A stretch of DNA of 34,280 nt from Rhodocyclales bacterium (lineage in GTDB: Bacteria; Pseudomonadota; Gammaproteobacteria; Burkholderiales; Rhodocyclaceae): assembly GCA_028292505.1 (NCBI GenBank), contig JAQGMF010000019.1:1-34280 (forward strand), read 5' to 3'. The notes beneath the pieces are model-generated. The model had not been told where the DNA came from and did no database searches. It worked only from the letters and a program-made list of their open reading frames with translations. Each line of letters begins with the position of its first letter. Positions within the stretch are counted from its first letter, which is position 1. The translations under genes were made by a program, and so were the position numbers. Below, one piece after another: positions 12,965 through 23,609 of the stretch.

Positions 12965-15019
12965 ATGTCGGAAGTGCTCTGGTTTGCGTTAGGCAGCGCT
13001 CTGCTCGCCGTTCTTTACGGGATTCTCACCACGAGATGGGTTCTCGCGCAGCCCGCAGGCAACGCACGCATGCAGGAAATCGCGCAAGCCATCCAGATCG
13101 GCGCGGCGGCCTACCTGAACCGCCAATACACGACCATTGCCATGGTCGGCGTGGCGCTCTTCGTGGTCATTGGCTTCACGCTGGGCTGGCCGACCGCTGT
13201 CGGTTTCGCCGTAGGGGCTGTCCTCTCCGGCGCGGCCGGCTACATCGGCATGAATGTTTCGGTGCGCGCTAATGTGCGTACTGCCGAAGCAGCGCGCACC
13301 GGTTTGCAAGCAGCATTCAATGTCGCCTTCCGCGGTGGCGCCATCACCGGCATGCTCGTCGCGGGTCTGGCGCTGCTGGGCGTCGCAGGTTATTACGGCG
13401 TGCTGCAAAGTTACGCGGATGCATCGGTTTCACTCTCGACAGTGCTCAAACCCCTCATCGGCCTGGCTTTCGGCGCCTCGCTCATCTCGATCTTCGCGCG
13501 GCTCGGCGGCGGCATCTTCACCAAGGGCGCGGACGTCGGTGCCGACCTCGTCGGCAAGGTGGAAGCCGGCATTCCGGAAGACGACCCGCGTAATCCCGCT
13601 GTCATAGCCGATAACGTCGGCGACAACGTCGGCGATTGCGCCGGCATGGCCGCCGACCTGTTCGAAACCTATGCCGTCACGCTGATCGCCACCATGATTC
13701 TCGGCGCATTGACACTCGGGAATGCGCCGCTCGTAGGCGTGTCATACCCCCTGGCACTCGGCGCGACGGCCATCGTCGCATCCATCATCGGCTGCTTGTT
13801 CGTCAAGGTGACGCCGGGCAGCAAGATCATGAATGCGCTGTATCGCGGCCTCTTCGTCGCCGGCCTGATTGCACTGGTTGCCTTCTATTTCGTCACGCGG
13901 CAACTCGTTCCCGATGATTTGCTCAATATGACATTGGGAATCGACGGCGGTACGCAGATGCGTCTGTTCGGCGCGACCATAGTCGGCCTCGTCCTCACCG
14001 GCCTGATGGTGTGGATCACCGAGTACTACACCGGCACCGAATACGCACCTGTCCGGCATGTGGCCGCTGCCTCGCAGACGGGGCATGGCACCAACATCAT
14101 CGCCGGGCTCGGCGTGTCGATGAAGGCCACCGCCGCGCCGGTCGTCGCCGTGTGCGCTGCCATCTGGGTCGCACACTGGCTGGCGGGTTTGTACGGCATT
14201 GCCATTGCCGCCACGTCGATGCTGTCCATGAGCGGCATCATCGTCGCGCTCGATGCCTACGGCCCGATCACCGACAATGCCGGTGGCATCGCCGAGATGT
14301 CGGACCTACCCGCCTCGGTACGCGCCATCACCGATCCGCTGGACGCCGTCGGCAATACCACCAAGGCCGTTACCAAGGGCTACGCCATCGGTTCCGCCGG
14401 CCTCGCCGCCCTGGTGCTGTTTGCCGACTACACGCATGCGCTGGAATCCTCTGGCAAGCATCTGACGTTCGATCTGTCCAACCACATGGTCATCATCGGC
14501 CTGTTCATCGGCGGTCTGGTGCCCTACCTGTTCGGCGCCCTGGCGATGGAAGCGGTCGGCCGCGCGGCCGGATCGGTGGTCGTCGAAGTGCGTCGCCAGT
14601 TCAAGGAAATCGTCGGCATCATGGATGGCAGCGCCAAGCCCGATTACTCGCGCGCCGTCGACATGCTGACCAAATCGGCGATCAAGGAAATGATGATTCC
14701 GTCATTACTGCCAGTGCTGCTGCCGATCATCGTCGGACTCGTGCTCGGACCGCAGGCGCTGGGCGGCATGCTGATGGGCACCATCGTCACCGGCCTGTTC
14801 GTCGCCATCTCGATGACGACTGGCGGCGGTGCCTGGGACAATGCCAAAAAGTACATCGAGGACGGCAACTTCGGCGGCAAGGGTTCGGAGTGCCACAAGG
14901 CCTCGGTGACCGGCGATACGGTCGGCGATCCCTACAAGGACACCGCCGGCCCGGCGGTCAATCCGCTGATCAAGATCATCAACCTGGTGGCCTTGTTGAT
15001 CGTGCCGCTATTGAGCTAG
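12965..15019 (+). CDS. hppA: K+-independent H+-translocating membrane pyrophosphatase
   Basis: Integral membrane pump that hydrolyses pyrophosphate and moves protons across the inner membrane. At 684 aa with about 16 hydrophobic segments it has the family size. The pyrophosphate site is [11 protein letters not shown] (residues 190-200), followed by the acidic [20 protein letters not shown] stretch. The segment GNTTKA has Lys467 where K+-dependent enzymes have Ala, which marks the K+-independent proton-pumping class. A later acidic cluster, NAKKYIEDG and [17 protein letters not shown], completes the active site. AGGAGG lies about eight bases before the ATG. It is followed by a strong terminator, so it is a one-gene unit or the end of one. 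The unusual leader is described separately. Confidence 0.97.
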   Translation: MSEVLWFALGSALLAVLYGILTTRWVLAQPAGNARMQEIAQAIQIGAAAYLNRQYTTIAMVGVALFVVIGFTLGWPTAVGFAVGAVLSGAAGYIGMNVSVRANVRTAEAARTGLQAAFNVAFRGGAITGMLVAGLALLGVAGYYGVLQSYADASVSLSTVLKPLIGLAFGASLISIFARLGGGIFTKGADVGADLVGKVEAGIPEDDPRNPAVIADNVGDNVGDCAGMAADLFETYAVTLIATMILGALTLGNAPLVGVSYPLALGATAIVASIIGCLFVKVTPGSKIMNALYRGLFVAGLIALVAFYFVTRQLVPDDLLNMTLGIDGGTQMRLFGATIVGLVLTGLMVWITEYYTGTEYAPVRHVAAASQTGHGTNIIAGLGVSMKATAAPVVAVCAAIWVAHWLAGLYGIAIAATSMLSMSGIIVALDAYGPITDNAGGIAEMSDLPASVRAITDPLDAVGNTTKAVTKGYAIGSAGLAALVLFADYTHALESSGKHLTFDLSNHMVIIGLFIGGLVPYLFGALAMEAVGRAAGSVVVEVRRQFKEIVGIMDGSAKPDYSRAVDMLTKSAIKEMMIPSLLPVLLPIIVGLVLGPQALGGMLMGTIVTGLFVAISMTTGGGAWDNAKKYIEDGNFGGKGSECHKASVTGDTVGDPYKDTAGPAVNPLIKIINLVALLIVPLLS

Positions 15020-15038
15020 TCGTGTTCCCTGTATGAAG

Positions 15039-15072
15039 AAAGCCCGAAGGCTGCGAAGCCTTCGGGCTTTTT
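15039..15072 (+). terminator. intrinsic terminator after hppA
   Basis: A perfect 14-bp stem, AAAGCCCGAAGGCT with its complement (15039-15052 and 15057-15070), loop GCGA, followed by a run of T. It lies 20 bases after the hppA stop codon. Confidence 0.95.
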
Positions 15073-15114
15073 CGTTTGGGTCACCACGGTCGATGATTTG
15101 CACCCAACTTCAAT

Positions 15115-15205
15115 TTCGTCATTCCCGCGAAAGCGGGAATCCACCTCGCAGCACAAGTTCATTTATCGCGTAGAAGTGGATTCCCGCTTTCGCGGGAATG
15201 ACGAA
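15115..15205. repeat. family I palindromic repeat, copy C
   Basis: Arms of 30 bp at 15115-15144 and 15176-15205, perfectly complementary, with a 31-base centre that ends CGCGTAGAA as in copies A and B. It lies between two converging genes, touching the stop codon of the desaturase gene at 15207. Confidence 0.95.
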
Positions 15206-15206
15206 T

Positions 15207-16220
15207 TCATACATCGATCCTGCGTCGTACATCCTCGGCCGTCGAGTAGTAATCCAGCTTGCGTATGTTGAACAACGAGCGCCAATAGCCCCGCACCACG
15301 AGATAAGGATACTGCCCACGTGTCGCCGCGAACACCTGCGGCAGATAGCGATGAGACAGATACGGATATTGGTGGTGCACCTCGTGGTAATTCACGTGGC
15401 TCCACAACCATTCCAGCGTTGGCGAGGTCAGCACGATCCAGCCGCTCACCTCGCGTTGCCGCCGCTCCGGTTCGGCCTGGCCTTCTTGCGCGACATCGAA
15501 GACATCCTGGCGCTCCTTGCTGTCGCGACCGACCGGTGGAATGCCGTAATGATCCGACAGCGCGCGAAAAGCGAATACCGGCGGGAACAGCAATATCGTC
15601 GGCACGATGGTATGCCACACAGATAATCCGAGTACAGGCAGCAGACCGAAATAAATCGAGAACACCACGCCAAGACAAACAACATCCTTCAGCATGCGTA
15701 TGGCATGGCGCCTGTCGTGCAGGCGACGCAGGTTTTCCAGCAGCAGGAGGTACTGCGCATTCAAGGCCAGCACCGAACCCACCGTCGCCGCGTAGAGGAA
15801 GGAGTGATGATGCATCGCATTCTCCGGATCGAGACCGGGCTGGTGCGCGTAGCTGTGATGCGTCAGGTGAAACTGGCGGTTGGCATTGAAAGGGATGAGC
15901 GCGAAGGCCGACAGCAGGCCGCCGCAGAACTCGTTCCAGAAAGGCGATCTGAACAGCACGCGATGCACGGCGTCGTGCGCAAGGATGCCCATGCCGGTCA
16001 GCAGGACTACGTTGAACACAGCCAGCACGACGATCAGCGGCCACTTCAGCAGCGCGACGATTGCCCGCCCGTTGTCGAGCGCCGAAGCCAAATACTCGGC
16101 CGCATAAAACGATGCAAACAGCATCGCGAGCAACAACACTGCCTTGCACAGATTCTCCACCTGCGGCAGCACCTGTGCCTTCGGGCTCGGGATTTCGAAC
16201 GATGCGTCTGGAGTGATCAT
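15207..16220 (-). CDS. membrane fatty acid desaturase
   Basis: A 337-aa integral membrane di-iron desaturase. The three histidine boxes are complete: HDAVH at 82-86, HLTHH at 118-122 and HEVHH at 279-283. Hydrophobic stretches lie at about 25-80, 100-112, 142-160 and 178-220, consistent with four crossings that place the boxes in the cytoplasm. This family uses O2 and electrons from ferredoxin or a similar donor to put a double bond in acyl chains; regiospecificity, or a related substrate such as a carotenoid, cannot be told from sequence. It starts 13 bases after gltX on the same strand, so the two are very likely cotranscribed. Palindrome C sits at its 3' end. Confidence 0.88.
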   Translation of the reverse strand: MITPDASFEIPSPKAQVLPQVENLCKAVLLLAMLFASFYAAEYLASALDNGRAIVALLKWPLIVVLAVFNVVLLTGMGILAHDAVHRVLFRSPFWNEFCGGLLSAFALIPFNANRQFHLTHHSYAHQPGLDPENAMHHHSFLYAATVGSVLALNAQYLLLLENLRRLHDRRHAIRMLKDVVCLGVVFSIYFGLLPVLGLSVWHTIVPTILLFPPVFAFRALSDHYGIPPVGRDSKERQDVFDVAQEGQAEPERRQREVSGWIVLTSPTLEWLWSHVNYHEVHHQYPYLSHRYLPQVFAATRGQYPYLVVRGYWRSLFNIRKLDYYSTAEDVRRRIDV

Positions 16221-16233
16221 CGTCGCCTGCCAA

Positions 16234-17625
16234 TCACACGCCCAGGCGCGCCAGGACGCGCTCGCGCCCCATCACTTCGAGCACCGCGTCGATCGATGGC
16301 GTCTGCGCCACACCCAGCAGCTTGACGCGCAGCGGAATGGCCACCTGCGGCATCTTCAGGCCAAGCTCTGTGCAGGTCTCCTTGATGGCGGCACTCAAAG
16401 CCGCCTTGTCCCAATTTGCTTGCTGCAGCCGCGTTGTCAGTGCGATCAGCGCGCCGCGTGCTACCTCGTTCAGATGCTGCGCTGCCAGCTCTTCACCGAT
16501 GACGGGCTCGACGTAGTACGGCGCAACGCTGTCGGCCAGTTCGACCAGCGTCGATACGCGTTCGCGATAGAGCGTGACAACCGCTGCAAGCTCGGGACCA
16601 TTTGCGATGTCGATGCCGCGCGCGACAAGGCGGCGCTGCACATCCGCTGCCAGCACCTCGGGCGCCGTCTGCTTGATGTAATGCGCGTTGAGCCACTTGA
16701 GCTTTTCGGTGTTGAACTGCGCGGCAGACGGCGTGATGTGGTCCAGGTCGAACCACTCGACAAACTGCTCACGCGAGAAAACCTCTTCATCGCCATGACT
16801 CCAGCCGAGGCGTGCGAGGTAGTTGATGACGGCTTCCTTGAGATAACCGTCCTCGTCGTACTGCATGACGCTCACCGCGCCATGACGTTTGGATAGCTTG
16901 GTGCCGTCGTCACCGAGAATCATCGACAGGTGCGCGTACTGCGGCACTCCGGCGCCGAGCGCCTGGAGGATATTGATCTGGCGCGGCGTGTTGTTGACGT
17001 GATCGTCGCCACGGATCACCTGCGTGATGCCCATGTCCCAATCGTCGACTACCACGCAAAAATTGTAGGTCGGCGTGCCGTCGGCGCGTGCTATGACAAG
17101 GTCATCCATTTCGGCATTGGCGATCTCGATGCGGCCCTTGACCAGATCGTCCCAGGCCACCACGCCATCGACCGGATTGCGGAAACGCACGACGGCTTGT
17201 ACGCCGGCAGGAATGGCCGGCAGCGTCTTGCCCGCTTCGGGCCGCCAGCGACCGTCGTAGCGCGGTTTCTCGTCGCGCGCACGCTGTGCCTCGCGCAGCG
17301 CTTCGAGCTCTTGCGGCGTGGTGAAGCAGCGATAAGCCGTGCCCGCTTCGAGCATCTGCGCGATGACCTGCTTGTAGCGCTCCATGCGCTGCATCTGGTA
17401 AAACGGACCCTCGTCCCAATTCAACTCGAGCCACTGCATGCCATCGAGAATGGCCTGCACCGCTTCGGGCGTGGAGCGCGCCACGTCGGTGTCCTCGATG
17501 CGCAGGATGAATTGCCCGCCATGACGCCGCGCGTAAGCCCAGGAGAACAATGCGGTGCGCGCGCCGCCGATGTGAAGGAAACCAGTGGGGCTGGGCGCGA
17601 AACGTGTACGAACGGGCTTGCTCAT
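16234..17625 (-). CDS. gltX: glutamate--tRNA ligase
   Basis: Class I synthetase that charges tRNA-Glu with glutamate in the cytosol; the product also feeds tetrapyrrole synthesis. The 463 aa length is normal. The HIGH-type motif is LHIGG (residues 17-21, in [17 protein letters not shown]) and the KMSKS-type motif is KLSKR (243-247). The C-terminal anticodon-binding domain is all-helical, as in bacterial GluRS, and I see no sign of a GlnRS-type C-terminus. The ATG start gives [15 protein letters not shown], which fits the family. It is divergent from tRNA-Val and leads into the desaturase gene. Confidence 0.97.
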   Translation of the reverse strand: MSKPVRTRFAPSPTGFLHIGGARTALFSWAYARRHGGQFILRIEDTDVARSTPEAVQAILDGMQWLELNWDEGPFYQMQRMERYKQVIAQMLEAGTAYRCFTTPQELEALREAQRARDEKPRYDGRWRPEAGKTLPAIPAGVQAVVRFRNPVDGVVAWDDLVKGRIEIANAEMDDLVIARADGTPTYNFCVVVDDWDMGITQVIRGDDHVNNTPRQINILQALGAGVPQYAHLSMILGDDGTKLSKRHGAVSVMQYDEDGYLKEAVINYLARLGWSHGDEEVFSREQFVEWFDLDHITPSAAQFNTEKLKWLNAHYIKQTAPEVLAADVQRRLVARGIDIANGPELAAVVTLYRERVSTLVELADSVAPYYVEPVIGEELAAQHLNEVARGALIALTTRLQQANWDKAALSAAIKETCTELGLKMPQVAIPLRVKLLGVAQTPSIDAVLEVMGRERVLARLGV

Positions 17626-17677
17626 GAATGCGTGGTCTGCAAAGGGTCGGAAGCCCGCATTTTACGGCATTAGCCCT

Positions 17678-17706
17678 TTGACGAACGCGCCTTGCCTCTC
17701 TATAAT
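17678..17706 (+). promoter_or_regulatory. sigma-70 promoter for tRNA-Val
   Basis: TTGACG (17678-17683), a 17-base spacer, then TATAAT (17701-17706), the best sigma-70 promoter I see in the window. Transcription would begin near 17713 and give a precursor with about 55 leader bases before the tRNA. Confidence 0.88.
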
Positions 17707-17768
17707 CCGGCCTCTCTCAAAGACAGCACATTGCAAGGTATGCGGTGTGATGCCCGACGGGATGTTAT

Positions 17769-17844
17769 AGGCGGTTAGCTCAGTTGGTAGAGCACGTCCT
17801 TCACACGGACGGGGTCGTTGGTTCGAGTCCAATACCGCCTACCA
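17769..17844 (+). tRNA. tRNA-Val (anticodon CAC)
   Basis: A 76-base tRNA with an encoded CCA. The acceptor AGGCGGT pairs with ACCGCCT, the D arm is GCTC/GAGC, the anticodon stem CGTCC/GGACG encloses TTCACAC with CAC in the anticodon position, and the T arm is GTTGG TTCGAGT CCAAT. CAC reads the valine codon GUG. It has its own promoter and terminator and stands alone between gltX and glgA. Confidence 0.97.
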
Positions 17845-17852
17845 GATTCAAC

Positions 17853-17882
17853 AAAAAGCCCGACGCGTGCGTCGGGCTTTTT
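17853..17882. terminator. intrinsic terminator after tRNA-Val, also facing glgA
   Basis: A 30-base palindrome with core AAGCCCGACGC and its complement, an A run on one side and a T run on the other. It follows the tRNA CCA by eight bases and can also stop the converging glgC-glgA transcript, which ends at 17934. Confidence 0.93.
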
Positions 17883-17933
17883 GCATCTGCATTCGTCTAT
17901 CACGCAGGCCAATGCCTTCGCCTCAAGCGAATG

Positions 17934-19388
17934 TCATACGGCGACCGCCAGCTTCTGATACAAATCCAGATAAGTCTTGGCTGCCACATCCCAGGAAAAC
18001 TCCTGCGCCATGGCACGCAACATCATCTGCTTCCAGCGTACCGGATTTTGATACAGCTTGATGGCGCGCTCCAGGGCCGCTTCCAGCGCTATCGCGGTCG
18101 CTGCCTCGAACACGAAACCCGTCGCTCGATCTTCCAGCAAAGCTGCTTCGCTGGCGTCGACCACCGTGTCGGCGAGACCACCGACACGTCGCACGAGGGG
18201 CAAGGTGCCGTAGCGCAGTGCGTAGAGCTGGGTCAGGCCGCAGGGTTCGAAACGCGACGGCACCAGCAATGCGTCGGCGCCCGCGATGACGCGATGCGCC
18301 AGTGCTTCGTCATAAGCGATACGCACGGCGATCTGGCGTGGAAACTGTAGTGCCGCGGCTTCGAAAGCCTCTTCCAGTGCGGGTTCACCGTTGCCTTGCA
18401 GGACAAGTTGCCCGCCACGTTTCAGGATTGCGGGCAATGCCGTCAGCACGAGGTCGAGACCTTTCTGCGAAGTCAATCGGCTGACCACGCCAAACAGCGG
18501 CGCATCGGCACGGACATCGAGGCCCATTTCCTTTTGCAAGGCCTGCTTGCACAGCGCCTTGCCATCGAGTTCATCTGAGCTGTAGCCGCCTGCAAGCCCG
18601 GGATCTTTTTCCGGATTCCATATCTTGCTATCGACTCCATTCAATATGCCCGACACATCGCCGCCGCGACCACGGATCACGCCTTCCAACCCGCAGCCGA
18701 ATTCCGGCGTGGCAATTTCGGCGGCATAGGTCGGACTGACTGTGGTGATGCGATCGGAGAATTTGAGCCCGGCCTTCATGAATGACAATTGACTATGAAA
18801 CTCGAGCGCCTGTGGCGCCATGAATCGGGTCGGCAGACCGAGCAGATGGAAATCGGCTTGCGGAAATATTCCCTGAAACGCAAGGTTGTGCACGGTGAAC
18901 ACGGAAGACGCCATTGTTGGCGGATGCGCCGCCATATAAGCGCACGCCAATGAGGCATGCCAATCATGGGCATGCACGATCTCGGGCGTCCAGACTGGAT
19001 CCAGCTCGCCTGCGGCCAGATGCGCTGCCACCCAGCCAAGCAAGGCAAAGCGCTGCAGATTGTCGGCCCATTCGGTGCCGTCGCTCGCCTGGTAGGGGCT
19101 ACCGCCACGACGATAAAGGTAAGGCGCGTCGATCACATAAACCGGCACATGACTGTAGGGCAGCTCGGCCTGCCGCAACGAGACCCGTGCCGCACCGAAC
19201 GCAGCGCCGATATCGCACACTTTCTTGGAAGACAGCACCGCGTCGGCAATGGCTGGCAGGCCGGGCAGTAACAGGCGGACATCGGCGCCCTGCTTGATCA
19301 GCGCCTGCGGCAGTGCACCCACGACATCGGCCAGCCCACCCGTTTTCACCAGCGGAAAAACTTCCGCCGCAACGTGCAGAATTCTCAT
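17934..19388 (-). CDS. glgA: glycogen synthase (ADP-glucose, GT5)
   Basis: Cytosolic glucosyltransferase that lengthens alpha-1,4-glucan chains from ADP-glucose. I start it at the ATG at 19388 (484 aa), giving the family N-terminus [28 protein letters not shown] at about 15-22 is the ADP-glucose binding loop. The C-terminal GT-B half has [13 protein letters not shown] and the catalytic [19 protein letters not shown] segment. The ATG overlaps the glgC stop as ATGA, so the two are translationally coupled. The frame is open further upstream, but there it only shadows the end of glgC. The terminator beyond the 3' end is shared with tRNA-Val. Confidence 0.97.
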   Translation of the reverse strand: MRILHVAAEVFPLVKTGGLADVVGALPQALIKQGADVRLLLPGLPAIADAVLSSKKVCDIGAAFGAARVSLRQAELPYSHVPVYVIDAPYLYRRGGSPYQASDGTEWADNLQRFALLGWVAAHLAAGELDPVWTPEIVHAHDWHASLACAYMAAHPPTMASSVFTVHNLAFQGIFPQADFHLLGLPTRFMAPQALEFHSQLSFMKAGLKFSDRITTVSPTYAAEIATPEFGCGLEGVIRGRGGDVSGILNGVDSKIWNPEKDPGLAGGYSSDELDGKALCKQALQKEMGLDVRADAPLFGVVSRLTSQKGLDLVLTALPAILKRGGQLVLQGNGEPALEEAFEAAALQFPRQIAVRIAYDEALAHRVIAGADALLVPSRFEPCGLTQLYALRYGTLPLVRRVGGLADTVVDASEAALLEDRATGFVFEAATAIALEAALERAIKLYQNPVRWKQMMLRAMAQEFSWDVAAKTYLDLYQKLAVAV

Positions 19389-20656
19389 GACTGTAATGCT
19401 AAAAGCATATCGCGGGTAACCAGTGTGATGCCGCTCTCTGTCCGGTAGAAACGTTTGGCATCGAGTTCGGCATCTTCGCCGATGACCATGCCGTCGGGGA
19501 TGACGCAATCGCGGTCAATCACCGTGCGTGTCAGCCGCGCACCGCGCCCGACCTGCACACTGGGCAACAGCACGGACCAGTTGACGACCGAATGCGAATG
19601 TACGCGCACGGTATTGAAGAGCAGCGAGCGCACGACTTCGCCCGAGACGATGCAACCGCCCGAGACCAGCGACTCGATGGCCATGCCGCGCCGGCCCGGT
19701 TCGTTGTGCACGAATTTCGCCGGCGGCAGTTGCGCCTGGTAACTCCAGATCGGCCAGCGCGTGTCATACATATTGAGTTGCGGCTCGGTAGCGGTGAGGT
19801 CGATATTGGCATCCCAGTAAGCGTCGATGGTACCCACGTCACGCCAGTAGGGTTGTTCGCCAGAGCGGTTGCGTATGCAACTGAGTGCGAACGGGTGAGC
19901 CGCAGCCATGCCATTCTTCACTGCGCGCGGAATGATGTCCTTGCCGAAGTCGTGACTGGAATTCGGGTCGGCCAGGTCGCGTTCGAGTTCCTTGTACAGA
20001 AAGCGTGCGTTGAACACGTAGATGCCCATGCTGGCCAGCGACATGTCCGGGTTGTCGGGCATGGGTGGCGGATTGGCGGGCTTCTCGACGAAGTCCACTA
20101 TGTTGCTGTTCTCATCGACCGCCATCACCCCGAAGTCGGATGCCTGCGCGCGTGGCACGGCGATGCAGCCCACGGTGCACTCGCGACCCTTCGCGACGTG
20201 ATCGGCAATCATCAACGCGTAATTCATCTTGTAAATGTGGTCGCCGGCGAGCACCAGAATGTAGTCAGCGCGATAGCTGGCGAGGATGTCCTGGTTCTGG
20301 TACACGGCGTCGGCCGTGCCGCGATACCAGCTCTCGTCTTCTGTGCGCTGTTGCGCCGGCAGCAGATCGATGAACTCGTTCATCTCCGGTTTCAGGAAAG
20401 CCCAGCCACGCTGCAGGTGCCGCAGCAGGCTATGCGACTTGTATTGAGTGATGACGCCGATGCGGCGGATGCCCGAGTTGAGACAGTTGGACAGCGCGAA
20501 GTCGACGATGCGGAATTTTCCGCCAAAATAAACGGCGGGCTTGGCGCGGCGATCCGTCAAATTCTTGAGGCGACTGCCGCGGCCACCGGCAAGTACTAGC
20601 GCAACCGTGCGTTTCGGAAGATCCAGGCTCTGGGCCAGATCGTTAGGGGTGGCCAT
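19385..20656 (-). CDS. glgC: glucose-1-phosphate adenylyltransferase (ADP-glucose pyrophosphorylase)
   Basis: Makes ADP-glucose from ATP and glucose 1-phosphate, the committed and allosterically controlled step of glycogen synthesis. The 423 aa length is standard. The N-terminal nucleotidyltransferase shows [20 protein letters not shown] and [19 protein letters not shown], the middle has GTADAVYQN and [11 protein letters not shown], and the C-terminal part is a left-handed beta-helix with a hexapeptide-like pattern ([16 protein letters not shown]). AAGGAAAA lies about six bases before the ATG. Its stop overlaps the glgA start. It is divergent from glgP. The allosteric effector cannot be named from sequence alone. 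Confidence 0.97.
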   Translation of the reverse strand: MATPNDLAQSLDLPKRTVALVLAGGRGSRLKNLTDRRAKPAVYFGGKFRIVDFALSNCLNSGIRRIGVITQYKSHSLLRHLQRGWAFLKPEMNEFIDLLPAQQRTEDESWYRGTADAVYQNQDILASYRADYILVLAGDHIYKMNYALMIADHVAKGRECTVGCIAVPRAQASDFGVMAVDENSNIVDFVEKPANPPPMPDNPDMSLASMGIYVFNARFLYKELERDLADPNSSHDFGKDIIPRAVKNGMAAAHPFALSCIRNRSGEQPYWRDVGTIDAYWDANIDLTATEPQLNMYDTRWPIWSYQAQLPPAKFVHNEPGRRGMAIESLVSGGCIVSGEVVRSLLFNTVRVHSHSVVNWSVLLPSVQVGRGARLTRTVIDRDCVIPDGMVIGEDAELDAKRFYRTESGITLVTRDMLLALQS

Positions 20657-20965
20657 GATTTTTTCCTTGTCGAGTTGCTGTTGTGGTGCAGGCCAGCTTC
20701 AGCACTTAGTGTGCCACTTTGTGGGTAAAACGGGCGCACTGCGACAGTGCCGCGATACTTCCTCGCTCCGTTTTGGTGATTCCCTCATCAAGGCCCACAA
20801 ATTGCATGGACCGAAGTCTATTGTTGCGCGCATGTCGGAGCAATACTGGATTCAGATCAAACTGCAATTACGCAATGGTGCGGAACATGATCCAATACCT
20901 TGCGAAGAAGTTACACGTGCAATCATGACAAACAAACTTCAGAGACATCGAAAAAGGAAACCCAG
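20657..20965. other. divergent control region between glgC and glgP
   Basis: A 309-base gap with no credible gene; the open stretches in it extend from frames that only shadow glgC. It must hold the promoters of the two arms of the glycogen locus. I found no sigma-70 promoter with both boxes good, no palindromic repeat and no recognisable operator, so control may need an activator. Confidence 0.6.
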
Positions 20966-23395
20966 GTGAGCCTCAATCCTCCAGCCGTGAATCCCAGCCT
21001 GCGTACCGCCATTGACGAACAACTGCTCAACACCGTAGGCGTTTCTGCACAAAACGCCACCCAGACGGACCTCATGAAAGCCGTCGCACAAGTCGCCCGC
21101 GCGCAACTTTCGCAACGCTGGGTGCAGACCCAGTCGAACGATTGCGAGAGCCGCGCGCGACGCGTGTATTACCTGTCGATGGAGTTTCTGATCGGGCGCA
21201 CCATGTCGAACGCGCTGGCCGCGCTGGGCATCACCGAAGCAGCCGCGCAAGGCGTCACCGAGCATGCTCACACACTCGAAGAAATCACCGCACGCGAGCC
21301 CGATGCGGCGCTCGGCAACGGCGGCCTGGGGCGGCTCGCCGCATGCTTCCTCGACTCGATGGCGACGCTGGGTCTGCCGTCTTTCGGCTATGGCATCCGT
21401 TATGAATATGGCATGTTCGCGCAAGACATCGTGCGCGGCGCGCAGATCGAATATCCCGATCCCTGGCTGGCCGACGGCACACCCTGGGAATTTCCCCGTG
21501 CCGACATCAGTTTCCCGGTGCGTTTCGGCGGCTGGGTCGAACATCTGGGCGACCATGCCGTGTGGCGTCATGCTGGCGAGGTAGTCGCCAAGGCTTATGA
21601 CATGGTGATACCCGGCCATGCCACCGAAAAGGTCAGCACACTGCGCCTGTGGAAGGCGGTCGCGCCAGCCCACCTCGATCTCCATGCCTTCAATACTGGC
21701 GACTATGGCCGCGCCGCGCAGGTCAAGAACGAGTTCGAGAATATCTCCTGGGTGTTGTACCCAAACGACAGCACCCCCGCTGGACGCGAATTGCGGCTGC
21801 GCCAAGAGTACTTTTTCGTCGCCGCTTCGGTGCAAGACATCATCCAGCGCCACATTTTGGAGCATGGCACGCTGGCCAATCTGGCCGACAAGGTCGCCAT
21901 GCACCTCAACGACACGCACCCTGCCATCGCCGTCGCCGAGCTCATGCGCGTGCTCTGCGACGAACACAGCGTGGCCTGGGCGCCGGCCTGGGAAATCTGC
22001 AAGAAGACTTTTTCGTACACCAACCACACGCTCATGCCAGAGGCGCTGGAAACCTGGCCGGTAGCGCTAATACAGCACGTGCTGCCGCGTCACCTGGAGA
22101 TCATCTTCCGCATCAATGCCGAGTTCCTCGAAGCGGCAGCGAAGTTCAGGCCCGGCGATGGCGGCTTCCTGTCGCGACTCTCGCTCATCGACGAGGGCGG
22201 CGAGCGGCGCGTGCGCATGGCCAACCTGTCCATTGTTGGCAGCCACAAAGTGAATGGTGTCTCGGCGCTGCACTCGGATCTGCTGGTACAAACCATCTTC
22301 GCCGACTTCGCCGCGCTATGGCCCGACCGCTTTACCAATATGACCAATGGCGTGACGCCGCGTCGCTGGCTGGCGCAAGCCAATCCGGGGCTCGCGGCGC
22401 TGCTCGACAAGACCATCGCGCCGACCTGGCGTACCCATCTTGGCGAACTCAAAAAGATCGAAGCACAGCTCGACAATGCGGTTTTCCGCGATGAATTCAT
22501 GGCCGTCAAGCGCGCCAACAAGGCGCGCCTTGCCGCCTACATCGAACATAGCACGGGTATCAAGGTCAGCCCCGACAGCCTGTTCGACGTACAGGTCAAA
22601 CGCATCCACGAATACAAGCGGCAACTGCTCAATGTGCTGCACGTCATCACGCGCTATCAGGACATCATCGCCGATCCACAGGCCGACTGGGTGCCACGCG
22701 TGACCCTCTTCGCCGGCAAGGCTGCATCGAGTTACGTGTCGGCGAAATCCATCATCCGCCTGATCCACGATGTCGGCAGCGTCATCAACAACGACCCGCG
22801 CGTGGGCGATAAGCTCAAGCTGGTATTCATTCCGAATTACGGCGTCTCGGTGGCGGAACTCATCATGCCCGGCGCCGACCTGTCGGAGCAGATCTCGACG
22901 GCCGGCACCGAGGCATCCGGCACGGGCAATATGAAATTGGCATTGAATGGCGCGCTGACCATCGGCACCGACGACGGCGCCAACATCGAAATCCGCCAGA
23001 ACGTCGGCAACGAGAACATCTTCATCTTCGGTCTGCGCACACCGGAAGTACAGGCGTTGAAGCGCGGTGGCTATCAGCCGATGCGCCACTACGAAAGCAA
23101 CCAGAGTCTCAAGGCGGTGCTGGACGCCATCACCAGCGGCCAGTTCTCGCCCGACGAGCCGGCGCGCTATCGCGGTCTGGTCGACTCGCTGCTGTGGGGT
23201 GGCGATCACTACATGCTGCTGGCCGATTACGAAGCCTATGTCACCACCCAGATGCGCGTCGACGATCTCTACCGGCAGCCACAGGAATGGGCCAAGCGCG
23301 CCATCATCAACGTTGCCAACATGGGCGCCTTCTCGTCGGACCACACCATTTCGCAATATGCCGAGGAAATATGGGGGATTCCTGTCGCGCCGTGA
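20966..23395 (+). CDS. glgP: glycogen/maltodextrin phosphorylase
   Basis: PLP enzyme of family GT35 that releases glucose 1-phosphate from alpha-1,4-glucan ends. I start it at the GTG at 20966 (809 aa), which has AAAGGAAA just before it; a TTG at 20900 is open in frame but gives an unconserved start. Family parts include YYLSMEFLIGRTMSNAL, NGGLGRLAACFLDSMATLGLP and KRIHEYKRQLLN. The PLP lysine is Lys657 in GTGNMKLALNGALTIG. Position 669, usually Leu in GTLDGAN, is Asp here (GTDDGAN). It begins the rightward glgP-glgB-glgX-malQ set and is separated from glgB by palindrome D. Confidence 0.97.
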   Translation: MSLNPPAVNPSLRTAIDEQLLNTVGVSAQNATQTDLMKAVAQVARAQLSQRWVQTQSNDCESRARRVYYLSMEFLIGRTMSNALAALGITEAAAQGVTEHAHTLEEITAREPDAALGNGGLGRLAACFLDSMATLGLPSFGYGIRYEYGMFAQDIVRGAQIEYPDPWLADGTPWEFPRADISFPVRFGGWVEHLGDHAVWRHAGEVVAKAYDMVIPGHATEKVSTLRLWKAVAPAHLDLHAFNTGDYGRAAQVKNEFENISWVLYPNDSTPAGRELRLRQEYFFVAASVQDIIQRHILEHGTLANLADKVAMHLNDTHPAIAVAELMRVLCDEHSVAWAPAWEICKKTFSYTNHTLMPEALETWPVALIQHVLPRHLEIIFRINAEFLEAAAKFRPGDGGFLSRLSLIDEGGERRVRMANLSIVGSHKVNGVSALHSDLLVQTIFADFAALWPDRFTNMTNGVTPRRWLAQANPGLAALLDKTIAPTWRTHLGELKKIEAQLDNAVFRDEFMAVKRANKARLAAYIEHSTGIKVSPDSLFDVQVKRIHEYKRQLLNVLHVITRYQDIIADPQADWVPRVTLFAGKAASSYVSAKSIIRLIHDVGSVINNDPRVGDKLKLVFIPNYGVSVAELIMPGADLSEQISTAGTEASGTGNMKLALNGALTIGTDDGANIEIRQNVGNENIFIFGLRTPEVQALKRGGYQPMRHYESNQSLKAVLDAITSGQFSPDEPARYRGLVDSLLWGGDHYMLLADYEAYVTTQMRVDDLYRQPQEWAKRAIINVANMGAFSSDHTISQYAEEIWGIPVAP

Positions 23396-23398
23396 ACT

Positions 23399-23486
23399 CG
23401 TCATTCCCGCGAAAGCGGGAATCCACTTATTTTGCACAATGACTGATCTTGCGATGAAGTGGATTCCCGCTTTCGCGGGAATGACG
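23399..23486. repeat. family I palindromic repeat, copy D
   Basis: Perfect 30-bp arms at 23399-23428 and 23457-23486 with a 28-base centre unlike those of the other copies. It lies three bases after the glgP stop and before glgB, inside what looks like one operon. Confidence 0.95.
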
Positions 23487-23609
23487 GATTTTGAATGATG
23501 TGCCTTGAACCAACTGCGTTGCCCGGAGATTCCCAATAGGGAACTGCTCGTCCCATCGCCGGTCAAGCAATAACAAAATAACCAAAATCCACACCGACCC
23601 GCCCTTACT

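Noticed and set aside
14011..15036. A 341-codon open frame on the plus strand inside hppA
   Set aside because: It is out of frame with a fully conserved membrane pyrophosphatase and reads as arginine- and histidine-rich nonsense.
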